From Atrichornis clamosus (taxonomy: Eukaryota > Chordata > Aves > Passeriformes > Menuridae): a DNA stretch of 64,000 nt. Shown piece by piece: positions 1-10,565 of the stretch. Position numbers and translations under genes: made by a program. Within the stretch, counting starts at the first letter, position 1, and each line of letters opens with the position of its first letter. Under the pieces are notes generated by a model. That model had not been told where the DNA came from and searched no databases. It saw nothing but the letters and a program-made list of their open reading frames with translations. The stretch is from positions 1-64,000 of the forward strand of contig WBMZ01014157.1 of NCBI GenBank assembly GCA_013400975.1. The letters are read 5' to 3'.

Positions 1-450
1 GGCCGCGGGCGCGTGCGGGGCCGCGAGCACCGGGGCCCGGGCTGGCCCTTTAAAGCTGCCGTGGCGGCGCGGCCGGGCCGGTGCGGGACACGTGAGGCGG
101 CGGCGCGCTCTGCCGCCGCTGCCCCGGCTGCCGTGCTGCTCGTGTTTTATCTGGCCGACCGCCAGCCCCCCATCGCCGGGTTTTCGCTCTGCCTCCTCCT
201 CTTTTTTTTTTTTTTCCCCTACAGCCCCCTCCTGTTTTTTCCACCCACGGGTAAAGGTGGTTTTTCTTTTCTTTTCCTTTTTTTTTTCTTCCCTTAACCC
301 TCATCCTAGTTTAGTCCGTGGGCAGGACTCGCATAATAATATTTCCAGTCCTAGCAGCTCGCATCACAGACACCAACCCAGGACCGCCCTCCCCTCCCCC
401 CTTTTTTTCCTCCCAATCTCCCAAATCGTTTTATTATTATTATTTTTTAA

Positions 451-579
451 ATGATCGCTCCTTTTGCGTGCTGCTCCCGCTGCTGCCGAAATCCCCGTCT
501 TCCCAGGGTGCATGCTTCTGGCAAGATTGTGCAGTGTTCTCAGTCCATTTTCAGTGTGTCTTATCTTAATTTGTCCTGA
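451..579 (+). other. Upstream open reading frame 1 in the HMGA2 leader (42 codons)
   Basis: ATG at 451 opens a frame of 42 codons ending in TGA at 577-579. It would lie in the leader if transcription starts upstream of 451. A second, overlapping uORF in another frame starts at the ATG at 512 and ends in TAA at 587-589 (25 codons). Neither encodes a recognisable peptide. They could lower initiation at the HMGA2 ATG, but this depends on the real start site and on no leader intron being present. Confidence 0.35.
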
Positions 580-771
580 TCCGATCTAAGCGCGATAGCC
601 ACCACTTGCTTTCAATTTGTAGGACTTTTTTTCCCCTTCTTGGTTTGCTCCCGACTACCCTCGGACTATTTCCCTCTCTCCTTGCATTCCCAGGGTTGCA
701 ATTTACTCTGCCTTTCCTTCTTCTTATTATTCTTTTAAAATTCTTTTTAACCTCCCCTCTTAATTTGTTTC

Positions 772-798
772 ATGTTACTAACCATTCCTAAATTGTAA
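772..798 (+). other. Upstream open reading frame 3 in the HMGA2 leader (8 codons)
   Basis: ATG at 772 encodes the octapeptide MLLTIPKL and stops at TAA 796-798, 218 bases before the HMGA2 ATG. The ATG context is weak (T at -3). No other ATG occurs between 799 and 1016, so ribosomes could reinitiate at HMGA2. It is the upstream ATG closest to the conserved leader block. Confidence 0.4.
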
Positions 799-810
799 GA
801 GAGATTCATT

Positions 811-915
811 CCCCCTCCTCTTCCACCACCACCAGCACCACTACCACCATCACCTCCTCCTCCTCCTCCTCCCCTTCTCTTCTCCTTTTTGGCAGCACCA
901 GGACGTCCGGTGTGG
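811..915 (+). promoter_or_regulatory. HMGA2: Conserved pyrimidine/trinucleotide block of the HMGA2 5' leader
   Basis: A (CCA/CCT)n-like stretch at about 811-872 is followed by a C/T tract, then TTTTTGGCAGC, GGACGTCCGGTGT and a GGTGGTGGCAGCG run. From memory, the human HMGA2 5' UTR has a very similar order (CTC repeats, TTTTTGGCAGC, GGACGTCCGGTGTTG) at a similar distance before the ATG. Such conservation in untranslated sequence suggests a regulatory role in transcription or translation. GACGTC is also a palindromic CRE-like core. The human leader is known to carry a polymorphic CT repeat with effects on promoter activity; the repeat here is trinucleotide-like instead. Confidence 0.7.
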
Positions 916-1016
916 TGGTGGCAGCGAGCAGCAAAAGCAGCAAGAGCTCGTTTTGATTCCCCCCCTTCCAAGGTGCTTTGGAGAGACTGGTTTCAGGCTG
1001 AGCAGCAGAAGTCACG

Positions 1017-1127
1017 ATGAGTGCACAAGGTGAGGGACCCGGTCAGCCTTCCACTGCTGCCCAGGAGCAACCTGCAACCGCAGAGCCTCAGAAGAGAGGA
1101 CGAGGCAGACCCAGGAAACAACCACAA
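1017..1127 (+). CDS. HMGA2: HMGA2 coding exon 1 (residues 1-37, AT-hook 1)
   Basis: HMGA2 is a small architectural chromatin protein of the nucleus. Its AT-hooks bind the minor groove of AT-rich DNA, bend it and help transcription complexes form; it is expressed mainly in embryonic and stem cells and influences body size. This exon encodes [25 protein letters not shown] and the first AT-hook KRGRGRPRK (residues 26-34), ending QPQ. It aligns without gaps to residues 1-37 of human HMGA2 as I remember it, with differences at positions 4, 8, 14, 17, 21-23 and 36, so the hook is intact and the linker varies. The ATG has A at -3, a good Kozak context. The exon ends in phase 0 at the donor GTCAGT (1128), the same boundary as in mammals. 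The upstream non-coding part of exon 1 is not delimited. Confidence 0.97.
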
Positions 1128-1560
1128 GTCAGTATCGTATAGATACGTAGAGCCGCAGATCTATAGTGTTATAGGCATGTACATGTACGTATTGTGCTGC
1201 AAGTGAAGGAGTTCTGGTGACGGGGCGGGGGGGCTTTGTTGTGCGCTGCTTCCCGGCGAGGTGGTGCAGAGGCGTAGCGAGGGGCTCCGCCGGGCGCCCC
1301 GCCGGGGGGACCCCGGGGCCCGGAGCGACGGGGCGCTGCCTGCCCGTGGCTGAGCCGCGGAGCCTCCTCGGGACTTTCACTATTGTGCAGGGAGCGAGCT
1401 GGGGCTTTTCAATGTAAATGGGGAACATGGAGCAGCGCGGCTCCGACCAACCAGCGCTCGCTGGGTCATTTCGAGCTGATTTTGAAATTGCGAAAGCGAG
1501 GAGCAAGGAACGGGGCTCTCCTGTCTCCCTCCTCTCTCAGCGCTCGCAATATCTCAATCT

Positions 1561-1605
1561 GTGTGTGCGCGCGCGTGTGCGTGTGTGTGTGTGTGTGCAT
1601 GTGTC
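1561..1605. repeat. GT/GC microsatellite in intron 1
   Basis: An alternating purine-pyrimidine run of GTGTGTGCGCGCGCGTG type, followed by (GT)n and ending GCATGTGT. Such runs can adopt Z-DNA and are often length-polymorphic. It lies about 430 bases after exon 1. Confidence 0.9.
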
Positions 1606-1735
1606 GGGTCCCACCGTGCGCTGCTGCCGCCTCCGATCTTGACCAGCCCAGCCCCTGAACTGCCCCTAGATCCTGGGGCTGGGGGAGAGGAGGGTGTCTA
1701 GAAAGTCGCATAGTTTTTTTCGCCTTTTTTTTCCA

Positions 1736-1783
1736 GCCCCCCCCCGGCTTTCCCCCCTTCCCCACCTCCCCCCCTCGGCCCCG
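1736..1783 (-). repeat. C-rich tract, G-quadruplex potential on the minus strand
   Basis: Several C runs of four to nine bases are separated by short spacers, so the minus strand has four or more closely spaced G runs. This is a plausible G-quadruplex in the first intron of a CpG-island gene. Whether it folds is untested. Confidence 0.6.
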
Positions 1784-2500
1784 TCATCGTATGCAGAGAG
1801 GTGCCCCCGTTGCCGATGGAGGTGGGGGAGGTAGCCGGAGGGGGCTTGCCCTGCATTTGCAACACCTTTTGCCTTTGCTGCGGCGCTTTCCCAGGCAGGT
1901 CGAGAGGCGACGGGAACGCTGCCGTGTCTGGACGCGGGGAGCGGACCCCTCTACTCCTTTTCCATCCACACCCACAGCCTCCTCCTGGGCCCCGAAAGGG
2001 ACGCGCTGGGCTACTCTTTCTGACTTGCAAGACCTGAATACGCGCTAAGGTTGCTAGATCCATGCGTTATGCCCACCCCCACCCCCCTTCCCTTCCCTTC
2101 CTTTCCCGAAGTGCCATTGTCGCATCGCCTGAAGCTGCCGAGCCACGCTCAACCCCTGCCGCCGGGTGAGGGGCCCGGGGGGAGCCCCCGCGCTCTGCAG
2201 CCCCTCCGCCGGCGCCGCCGAAGGAGGATTTTGCCTGCGGATGCAACCAATTAATCCCGCAGCTCGGCGGGGGCAGCGCGGAGCCGCCCGCAGCCTTTTC
2301 CCTGCCTCCCTCGGAAGTCACGAATGAGAAGTAGGGCTGTCCATGGAGCTCATTCTAAAGCGAGCTTCCGCGGGCTTTAAACGTGTTTACTCCCATTCAT
2401 TTGGCATCAGCCCCACTGCCACGAGAGCCTTCGAGGGGCTCGAAACACGGAGAGAGCTGAGCAGCACAGTCCGAGCCGGGGGAAACCCGTCTGCTTTGCT

Positions 2501-2526
2501 TCCCTCCCCTCCCCCTCCCCCTCCCC
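2501..2526 (-). repeat. (CCCCT)n-like tract, G-quadruplex potential on the minus strand
   Basis: Consecutive C3-C5 runs separated by single T bases give a regular G-run pattern on the minus strand, near the right edge of the CpG island. Confidence 0.6.
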
Positions 2527-2732
2527 GATAGGGTCCTGTAAATTGCACAGAAAGTACTTTTTGGAATGCCATAAAAGCAGAGCCCCCCGTTTTCTCGCTC
2601 TGCCCGCGGTGACACTCACTCCACCAGACCGGCTACGGGCTCTGTCCCCCTTCCTGCTTCACCCCCTGGCTGCCCTCTCCCAGGCCCAGCAGCCGGCACC
2701 TACCGACCCTGCGGGCTTGCACCAGGGCTTCC

Positions 2733-2783
2733 TTTTTTTTTTTTTTTTAATTCTTTTTTTTCTTTTTTTTTTCCTTTTTTTCT
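2733..2783. repeat. T-rich low-complexity stretch
   Basis: Long T homopolymers interrupted by C or AA, marking the boundary between the GC-rich island and AT-rich intron 1. No adjoining processed-pseudogene sequence was recognised. Confidence 0.85.
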
Positions 2784-3818
2784 CGTATAGCGTTTGAATG
2801 TATGGAAGTGAAAGAAATACGCTTCTCCTTCGACGTGCTCAGCCCAGATGTGCAGTGCCTGCGGGGCTCGCCACTGAGCTGCAGCACTTGGGGAGTCCCC
2901 TCACCAGCCTCCCCTTAAGCTACCCGGGAATTATAAAGGCTGAAAGGGTTTAAACTGGTTTAAGTTAACAAACTGCATTTAATTAGTTTTACCACATCCT
3001 GTAATCTGAATGAAATGTATAATATTCAAGACTAGAAGGGTTTTATAGTGTTTATGATTCACTGAATAAATATTTGGAATCTGAACTCTTAGTAATTCAT
3101 ACCCAGTTTTAAGGACTAGTTATTTACTGTCAGGCAAAGGAACTGGTAAAGAAACTAGCTAAAATAATCAGTGTTCCTGTCGAGTAATTTTAGAGTTGGG
3201 ATTTTGTTTCAGATTTTTCTTTGGTCAAGTTTTTATGGCTTACTAGTGTTCTATCTGAAGAAACTTGTACATTTGCGTTTTAATACAAGTCAATTATCTT
3301 TAGAATAGGTGTGAATATAATGCCGACTGCAGAACAACAGAAAAATTCCCCCCTTGAGAGAGAAATGGTCTCAGCTTACTTTACAATATGCTGGTAGTTA
3401 ACTTTTTTTCCCAAAAAAGTTTGTTCTAGAAACTACATGTGATAATTATATCTTCCTATAATGAAATGCAATTGAAATTAAATGGGTAACTATTATTTTT
3501 TGAGTAACTGTTCTTATATGAAGGAAATCATAGCTATCTTCTTTAAAAAATGTGTTTCTTACTATAACTTAAATGTTAAAATATGCACAATTTTCCAAGT
3601 TTTTTAATGCAATTGCAAGAGAAGTTAAACTCCTTTGTTGTGCAAAATATATTTTTCCTTTACCTGTTTAATTTTTCATGTTGCATTTTTAATATTATGT
3701 TGTTTATTGATACTGTTAATTCATCTTTTTTAAGCAACTTCTCAGTTATAGTTTATCCTTCAGATTGTCTGGGTTAGTTGTAGCCTCTTGCCACAATAGC
3801 ATGTTTTCCTGTATTTAG

Positions 3819-3905
3819 GAACCAACTGGTGAACCATCTCCTAAAAGACCAAGAGGAAGACCCAAAGGAAGCAAAAACAAGAGCCCCTCTAAAGCAGCTC
3901 AGAAG
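3819..3905 (+). CDS. HMGA2: HMGA2 coding exon 2 (residues 38-66, AT-hook 2)
   Basis: The exon encodes 29 residues: EPTGEPSP, the second AT-hook KRPRGRPKG (residues 46-54), then [12 protein letters not shown]. To my knowledge it is identical to the human exon. It is bounded by a pyrimidine-rich acceptor ending TATTTAG (to 3818) and the donor GTGAG (from 3906), both in phase 0. The second hook is generally regarded as the main DNA-binding hook of HMGA proteins. Two Ser-Pro sites flank it, S44-P45 and S59-P60; these match the cdc2/CDK1 phosphorylation sites described for mammalian HMGA2, which weaken DNA binding. It lies 2,691 bases downstream of exon 1. Confidence 0.97.
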
Positions 3906-6900
3906 GTGAGATTATTAAAGGGAAAGAATTACTAATCCTGTTTTTTCGTCAGATGGTAGCAAAAAATCCGATCATTTAGGCTGTGAACTGTGGGGTTGGA
4001 ACCCTTTTAATAATGGAAGCTATATAAAGCATAAATTGTGCATTTTAAAAATTAGAATTAACATGAAGACCCTAAGTACAGAATCTAAGTACAGAATAAG
4101 GGCAGCTTGCCTTTTTAGTAGTGTGCAGATTAGTGAAATAACAAAATGTATTTGGTGAGAAACCATGAGATGTCCTGTCTCTAAGGAAGTGTGGGAAGTC
4201 AATATTCAGGATAAGGATATTATTTTCTTTATTAAGATTTTTGTAAGAGGAAGATTAATTTCTTGCCCACTTACAGTTGTTACTACTACAGACCAAATTT
4301 GTATATTAAAGCTAAGTGTTTTGTCAAACATAAGTTAATTAGAAGTAAATCCAATTACGTGTTGATGGAAATAAGTGCATATATTGAAATTTACAGCTTT
4401 AAAATGTGATGGTAAAGTAAACTGTGAGCTACAGTAAAAGCCTGCTATATCTTGTTTAGTAATCAGTTTCAAAAAGACTTTTACTGGAAGTGCTATTAGT
4501 CTCTTGGACCACTATTTCTGCTTGGTGATGGGAGCAAACTTTTATTCTGGTAGTTCTGAATGCGTTTGGCTCTGGGAGAAGCTCCCTGAAGTCACTACAT
4601 TTAGTGCATGGACTTTACATCACAAATACAACAGGAAAATGTGACTAAATTTTATTTGAATTGGGGAAAGCAGAGCCGTTAAAAAGGTGTGTTATCAAGG
4701 CAAATCATACATACCCTCCTGTAGGAAATATTTAGGCAAATGGTTGTACATAGACTTGAAAACAAATATGTGAGATTTGTTTATCTTGATGGTTATACAG
4801 CAGTTAGCACTAGTTTACAGGTACTAAATTAGAAACAAAAGCTTACAAAATCTGGTGGTGAACTGTAGTGCTTAAGTGTATGAGATTCTTTTAAGGAGTA
4901 ATGTGACAAAACAGTGTGGAAGGTATTTGTGTCCTCATCTAATTATGGTTCATTTTTCAATATGCCTATGGTACTGGCCATATTAAGTTTGATAGTTTTC
5001 AGTGTTATAAATTGCTATAGCAACTACTGATAAATATTAAATCATTAGAAGGTGACTATGGTTTCATGTCTGTTTTGTTTAAAGTGTTTTCAACATTTGT
5101 TTGAGGTACTTTTCCAACTGTCTTTAAATTCAAAATTGGTTGGTTTTTTTTTTTTTAAACTTTCTGGACTGGAAAAAAGCAGCAAGAAATTAATGAATTA
5201 GTAAAGAATGCTTTACAGATTAAGTATGAAAAAATCTCAAAGCTATTCTGCAAGGTAATGTGCTTAAAATATTGATTTTTTTTTTTTTCTACAGTAAAAG
5301 TGTTCCTCAGATTCACTTTAAAATTGTTTAAATGGCACTCTTCAAAAGAGAGAGAGCAGTTTTTTATTAATCTAAGAAATCCAAATGTGAGCTTTAGTAT
5401 TTTAAATATTACTTCTAGGAGTCTTGACTTTCCTAGGAGAAACATTTATAATAAGACTAGATTTTAAGTAATTCATAGAAATGTGTTTTTAAAAGATACT
5501 TCTAAAAGAAATACTAACATTATATCATTTACATGAGTGATTTGGAAATCAATATAAATGGAAAATAACTTTAAAACATTCATATATGTGTAGGTTTATC
5601 AAATCAAGACTTTTCCAGATGATTCTGGTACACAGTTGTGTTTTATTAATCTAATTTAAAAACTGAGAAATTTCATTGTAACATTTTGATTTTCAGAATG
5701 CATCAAGTCACTGCTCTAATTAAAGCAAACCCTTTTGGGTGTTGCTAATGTAAAAAATTGACCAAAGACCACATGTCTTGTTTCATAATAAAAAAACCCC
5801 TTTGAGGGGTATGTAATTACAAGTCTTACTGGTTTCTAGGTTTATAGATAAAGTATATAAATGTTTGATAAATCCTCTAAAACATAAAACACTTATAAAG
5901 CCTTACTAGAAGAAAGAGACTGGGATCACATTTCAAATAAATATTTTAGCTCTTTTTCCAAATTGATAATTAACCCTCTCTAAAATGGTTCAGCTTCTCA
6001 GTAGGCATCTCAAAGTATCTTTAATGTAATATTAATTCCGATAGTTTTTCTAACAGTAATGTGAATGGGAAGGTTTTGGCACTGTAAGAGAGCTTCATTT
6101 GGTGGTGAGGGTGTCACCTCTAAAAAGAGTGAGCTATATGTTTGATTTTGTGGTAAACATATTTACACATGCATATGCATACATACATTTATTAAGACTT
6201 TCTCCAGCCTGTCTCAACTCTCAGAAAGAGAACTGACTATCTTAGCTTAAGCCCCTCCACATGTGAACCTGGGTGCTATACACGCAACTGGAATTTGCTG
6301 GAATTTCTAAAGAATAGTGTGTGCCCTGTGTGTTTCAAAGGGAGCTCATTGAAATGCTTTAGAGTGTTCACAACATGTTAGATAAAGTCGACCAGGAGAA
6401 CCCACCGAGCAGCCATGAGAAGGCACTCATGATTAATTGATTGGGTGTTCTCTTGCAAAGCATTGCACATCACAATTAAAAATGTATTGGACAAACTGGC
6501 AGTGAGTTAAAAATACTCCAGAACTGGGGCTTTGTTTTGTTATACTTCAAAAAGGAAATACCCTTAGATCAGTTGATGGACAATTTACCCTGGAATCATG
6601 GTTGTGTTGTGTATTTAAAATTTATTGGTTCACAGGATTTTTTTTTTTTTTTTTTTAAGCTTTCAGAGTTTGTGTTTGGTTTTAGTAAACTGGCCTTGGG
6701 GCATCTGAAAACAAACTGTGCTTGTTAGGAAATTAGCAATGTGAAACTTGACAATGCATACAGAATGTTGCAAAACTAACTGAACAGCTAATAATGTGGC
6801 AATTACTCTAATTTTAGGTAATATGCTTTTTGGGTTTTTTTCTTAAAGCCTTGCATATCACACATGCCTAAGTTTTTATAAATTAGACACCAGAGGTAAA

Positions 6901-7144
6901 CTGTATTTTATAGAAGGCAAAACCATTTCTCAGTTGTTTAATTTTCACTAACAGAAGGAACACAATGTATTAGCAGATGACAAGAGATAGAGACAAAAAG
7001 ACTCCTGATCACCTTGCACTTGAATCTCCAAAATTAGGTTGTTATTGCTGTCTGTGTCTTTCAAAAGGTTATTCTGTTACTCACTTAAAATATTTGTAAA
7101 AAAAATAGTAAATTGTGAAGTGGTTTTTTTTCCTTAAAGAACTT

Positions 7145-7169
7145 CCCCCCCCCCCGCCCCCCCCACCCC
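7145..7169 (-). repeat. C homopolymer tract in intron 2
   Basis: C runs of 11, 8 and 4 bases separated by single G or A, isolated in AT-rich sequence. The minus strand has strong G-quadruplex potential. Such runs are error-prone in sequencing and assembly, so the exact length is unreliable. Confidence 0.85.
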
Positions 7170-10100
7170 GAAAGATCCTAGTGGAGATCTTTCTTTTCAA
7201 TTTCCTGGGTGTTCTGTAGTTGAGTTCTATTTGTTTGGCTGAGCTGTGTTCCCTGCCCATTGCATTTCCTTTTCTAGGGCTTTTTTCTCGTTGTTTAACT
7301 CCTATAGTTTGTCTTGACAAAAGTACTGTATTAGGCATAAATACTCACCTATTTGGGAGCAGGAAACACTTTTGTAAGGTTTAAAAAAGGAGTAATAGTT
7401 ACTATATAATTGTCTTTAAAGAAATTGTCAAGGGATGTCCCAAGAATATACAATGGTAAAAGCTCTTTGGTAAAATTTGCCTTCAGCTAAAATATGTTGA
7501 GTTTTCTTATCGTTATTGGTGTATTAAGATTCACTGAAAATGCCTATGGATCTTGATGCCATTGTCCTCTGAAAACCAGAACTTGTGATCTTGTGTGTGA
7601 CTACACTTACTACTGTCTCTACATTACATGGCCAGAGTTTGGTATGTAGAAAGACATGTCCCTGGGTTAAGCAGTCCAAAGGTAAAAAAAAAAAAAAAAG
7701 ACCAGAAAAGTGGATGTGACCAGGACTCTGCCCTGAATTGGTTCATGAAAATCTAGTTGGCTTCTCCATGCTTCATTCATTTTCACCAACACCAGTCATT
7801 ACAGGCTTAAAGGGAAAACAAGATCAAATTTATCAAGTGATTGTACCATGGTTATTGCACTGAAAAAATAAGAGACCTCAAAATCAGATGTTTTGAGCAA
7901 GATGGGAAAAGCAGAAGATTGACTCTTGTATAGAATTAAAATGGATAAAACAGGACATGGAAACTGTGATATTTTTTACTTAGCCAATGCCTAAGGTTTT
8001 TTTAAGAGTGTTTTTTGACTGAAAAGCTGGAGGGTTTCTTGAGAGGGACACATTCCAGGGCAAGGTCTTTTGACATTGCTTGACAACAGTGATCTTCCTC
8101 CTGAGAATTCTCACTTACTTCACCTGACTTAAAGCTCTGATACATTTTATCTGAGATCTCCAGCAAATCATTTTGCAAAGTAGGTAAGAGTTCTTCAAAT
8201 TTGGATTCTGTTGCTTTTGAGGTCTTCCTTGACGATATGTAGATGCCCAAAGAGCACTTTATGACCATTCAATTATTTAGCTTTGTCTTGTCTTGTTAAT
8301 TGCTTTCTGTAGTACAGCCTCAGTTTCTGTCTGGGTACAGCACATTTTTGCAATAAGGAGGCAGAGATGGTGGGCTGTCAAGTCGTAGGGTTGCTGAGAG
8401 AAGCTGTTTGGAAGCAGGGTTTGATGGCCCTGTGGTACAGGGCTTAGGTAGATTGCAAATCTGCCCGGGGACTGTTAACTTGCTTGCTGATGGCCGTGAC
8501 TGGAATGACAATCTTTCTCACCTGGGACAAATAAAAAACATTTCCCATATAGATCATGCTCTTAAACGTGAGTAAATTTAGTTCTGTTCCTAAAATGTGA
8601 CATTGCAAAAATGGTGTGTTCATATTATTGTTTATAATACTTTCCATATTTTTTTCATGAAATACATTTTGCATTTGGTAACATACCCACCCCTTCTTTA
8701 AGTTTGGTGATTTCATTTCTTAGCTGTATAGAGCAAGGTCACACCGCACAGCGTAATAGCACCAAATGTTAAAAAAACCCCTGAACAAACACCGTCTATG
8801 GGTTGCCTGGGGCTCTCTCTGGATTTGCCCCTAGCTTCAGAGGTAACACTTCAAGTAAAGCAAGGAGCCAACAGACTGGAGTGTTTCTGATGATGCAAAT
8901 ACCTGTTCAGAGGAAAGACAATGTTTTAGCACTTTCATGGAAAAACGTATTATTGATCTAACGCACAGTAAAACAAATCTTCAAGTGCTTGAATTAAAGG
9001 ACAGTCTTATGCTGTTAGAGAAAATACAGGCTGTATTTTAGCAAAATGCAAGCTAAAAAAAGTCCAGAGGGAAGGAGGTGGAATATTTTCCTAAACTTTG
9101 TATCTCTATCAGGACCACTGTGCTGCTACTACTTTTGGTTGTTCCAGAAGTGTTTTGTCTTTCTCTTCTCTTGGAAAGGAGTTAAAATGTCCACTTTGGA
9201 GGTTCATGTCATTCATTTTCTGCAGTTTAGTCTGTGAAAACCTTGCTATTTACTTAGAGAATCTCTCTGTATCCAAACATCATCTCTGGCATGCCTGGCT
9301 GTTTGCTCAGCTCACCTCTGGGAAAGATTTGGTTTTGATAAGAGCTGTGGAATTGTTTTTCTTTGAACATGAGGTGGAAGTCATATAATGCAGGAATATA
9401 GTGCTTTTCAGTGTTCAAGTTCCCCAAGCACTTGACAAACCCAATACCCAAACTAGCCAGCAGGAACACTAGCTGCTTCTGACATGGACCTTTGGTGGTG
9501 GTAGTGTGCAGCACTGCTCATGGCAGGCAGCCACACTGTGCCACAGTTTGTGGTAGGAAGCAAAGATTAGTTATGCAAAGAAATCTTTCACGTTCTCTTT
9601 TCCATCAAACTAGATTATATGTTGTAGTTAAAATTTGTGTCAGCTTTGTAGGGACTTTAATTATGAGGCCAAAGTAGTTTTTATTTCCAAAAATTAATTA
9701 TTTTTGAATAGAGTTTTGGAAAAGGGTCTTTCCTTCAGATGCGGTATTACACAGAAGAAAATAAATTGCATTAGTGCTTTGATAACATGTCAGGTGTTGA
9801 TTTGTTAAGAACAATTTTAACCAATATTTTCTTCTTAAGATTTATGCCCAGTGTTTCATGAAGTAAACATAGAAGCAGAAGGCTACAGCTTACCAAAACT
9901 AAACCATATCTTTTTTTTTCTTGCATCCTTCAGGTTACAAGGTATAAAGGAATGAACACTTAAAGGAAACAAAACTCTGAAATAGACAGCTACAGGATAT
10001 AGTAAATGCACTTTAACAAGTATTCTCTTAAGAGGGTTTCACCTTACATGTAACATCGGTATAAACGATTACAGCTCAGGTTTCTCTTTTAACAAGTCTG

Positions 10101-10515
10101 AGTGATAATTTTGCCCTTCAGGAGTGTGAATTTTATTTTTCACAGCTTTCTTATTGACGAGGTATTTATTTCAAAGTAATTGCATTTAACTCACAGGGCA
10201 GTTTTTTTGTAGAGATTCCTCCACTAGTTACTCAGCTCAAGTTCTCTTTTAGAGAGATCCGATTTACACAGCATTAGGTTACAGTATACGTTACAGTGAT
10301 TGACCAGCAAGTGATTTATTTAATGGCACAGTTGGTTTCTAAGGGCAAATCAAATACACATACAGTTAACTGGGGGGAAAAAACCCAGTTCATGTGTGCT
10401 AGAAGTCTTCATTCTTGAGGACTTTGTATGTGGCAAGTCCTGCCCTGACTAAAGGTGGTGGCAAAATCCTCATCACCCTGGGTGGAGCAGGATTATTTAC
10501 CTGATGAAGTGTATG

Positions 10516-10565
10516 GATGGGCATAGCCTAGCTAGAGATACAGATGGGCATAGCCTGGCTAGAGA
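10516..10565. repeat. Two-copy tandem duplication, period 27
   Basis: The 23-base unit starting GATGGGCATAGCCT and ending GCTAGAGA occurs at 10516-10538 and again at 10543-10565 with one mismatch, separated by four bases. It is a small recent local duplication. Confidence 0.85.

Larger units (their letters stand above)
1..2700. promoter_or_regulatory. HMGA2: HMGA2 promoter-associated CpG island (left edge cut by window)
   Basis: The first ~2.7 kb is rich in G+C and CpG, in sharp contrast to the AT-rich sequence after about 2.8 kb. It spans the presumed promoter, exon 1 and the first part of intron 1, as expected for a CpG-island promoter. A TTTAAA at 49-54 sits in GC-rich sequence and could act as a weak TATA-like element. 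A GC-box-like run (CGGGGCGGGG, 1221-1230) lies in early intron 1. The island continues off the left edge, so its full length is unknown. The transcription start site cannot be fixed from sequence alone; vertebrate HMGA2 leaders are usually several hundred bases long, which would put it in the first few hundred bases here. Confidence 0.75.
1128..3818 (+). other. HMGA2: HMGA2 intron 1
   Basis: A 2,691-base intron bounded by GTCAGT and a TATTTAG acceptor. The first ~1.6 kb is CpG- and GC-rich and includes C-rich runs, a GT/GC microsatellite and a T-rich stretch. From about 2.8 kb the sequence turns AT-rich and unremarkable. The open frames here are low-complexity (Pro, Gly, Arg or Phe-rich) artefacts of base composition. 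No mobile element was recognised. Confidence 0.9.

Noticed and set aside
1..1016. Pro/Arg/Phe- and Gly-rich open frames in the promoter and leader
   Set aside because: These are products of GC-rich or poly-pyrimidine composition, with no family resemblance.
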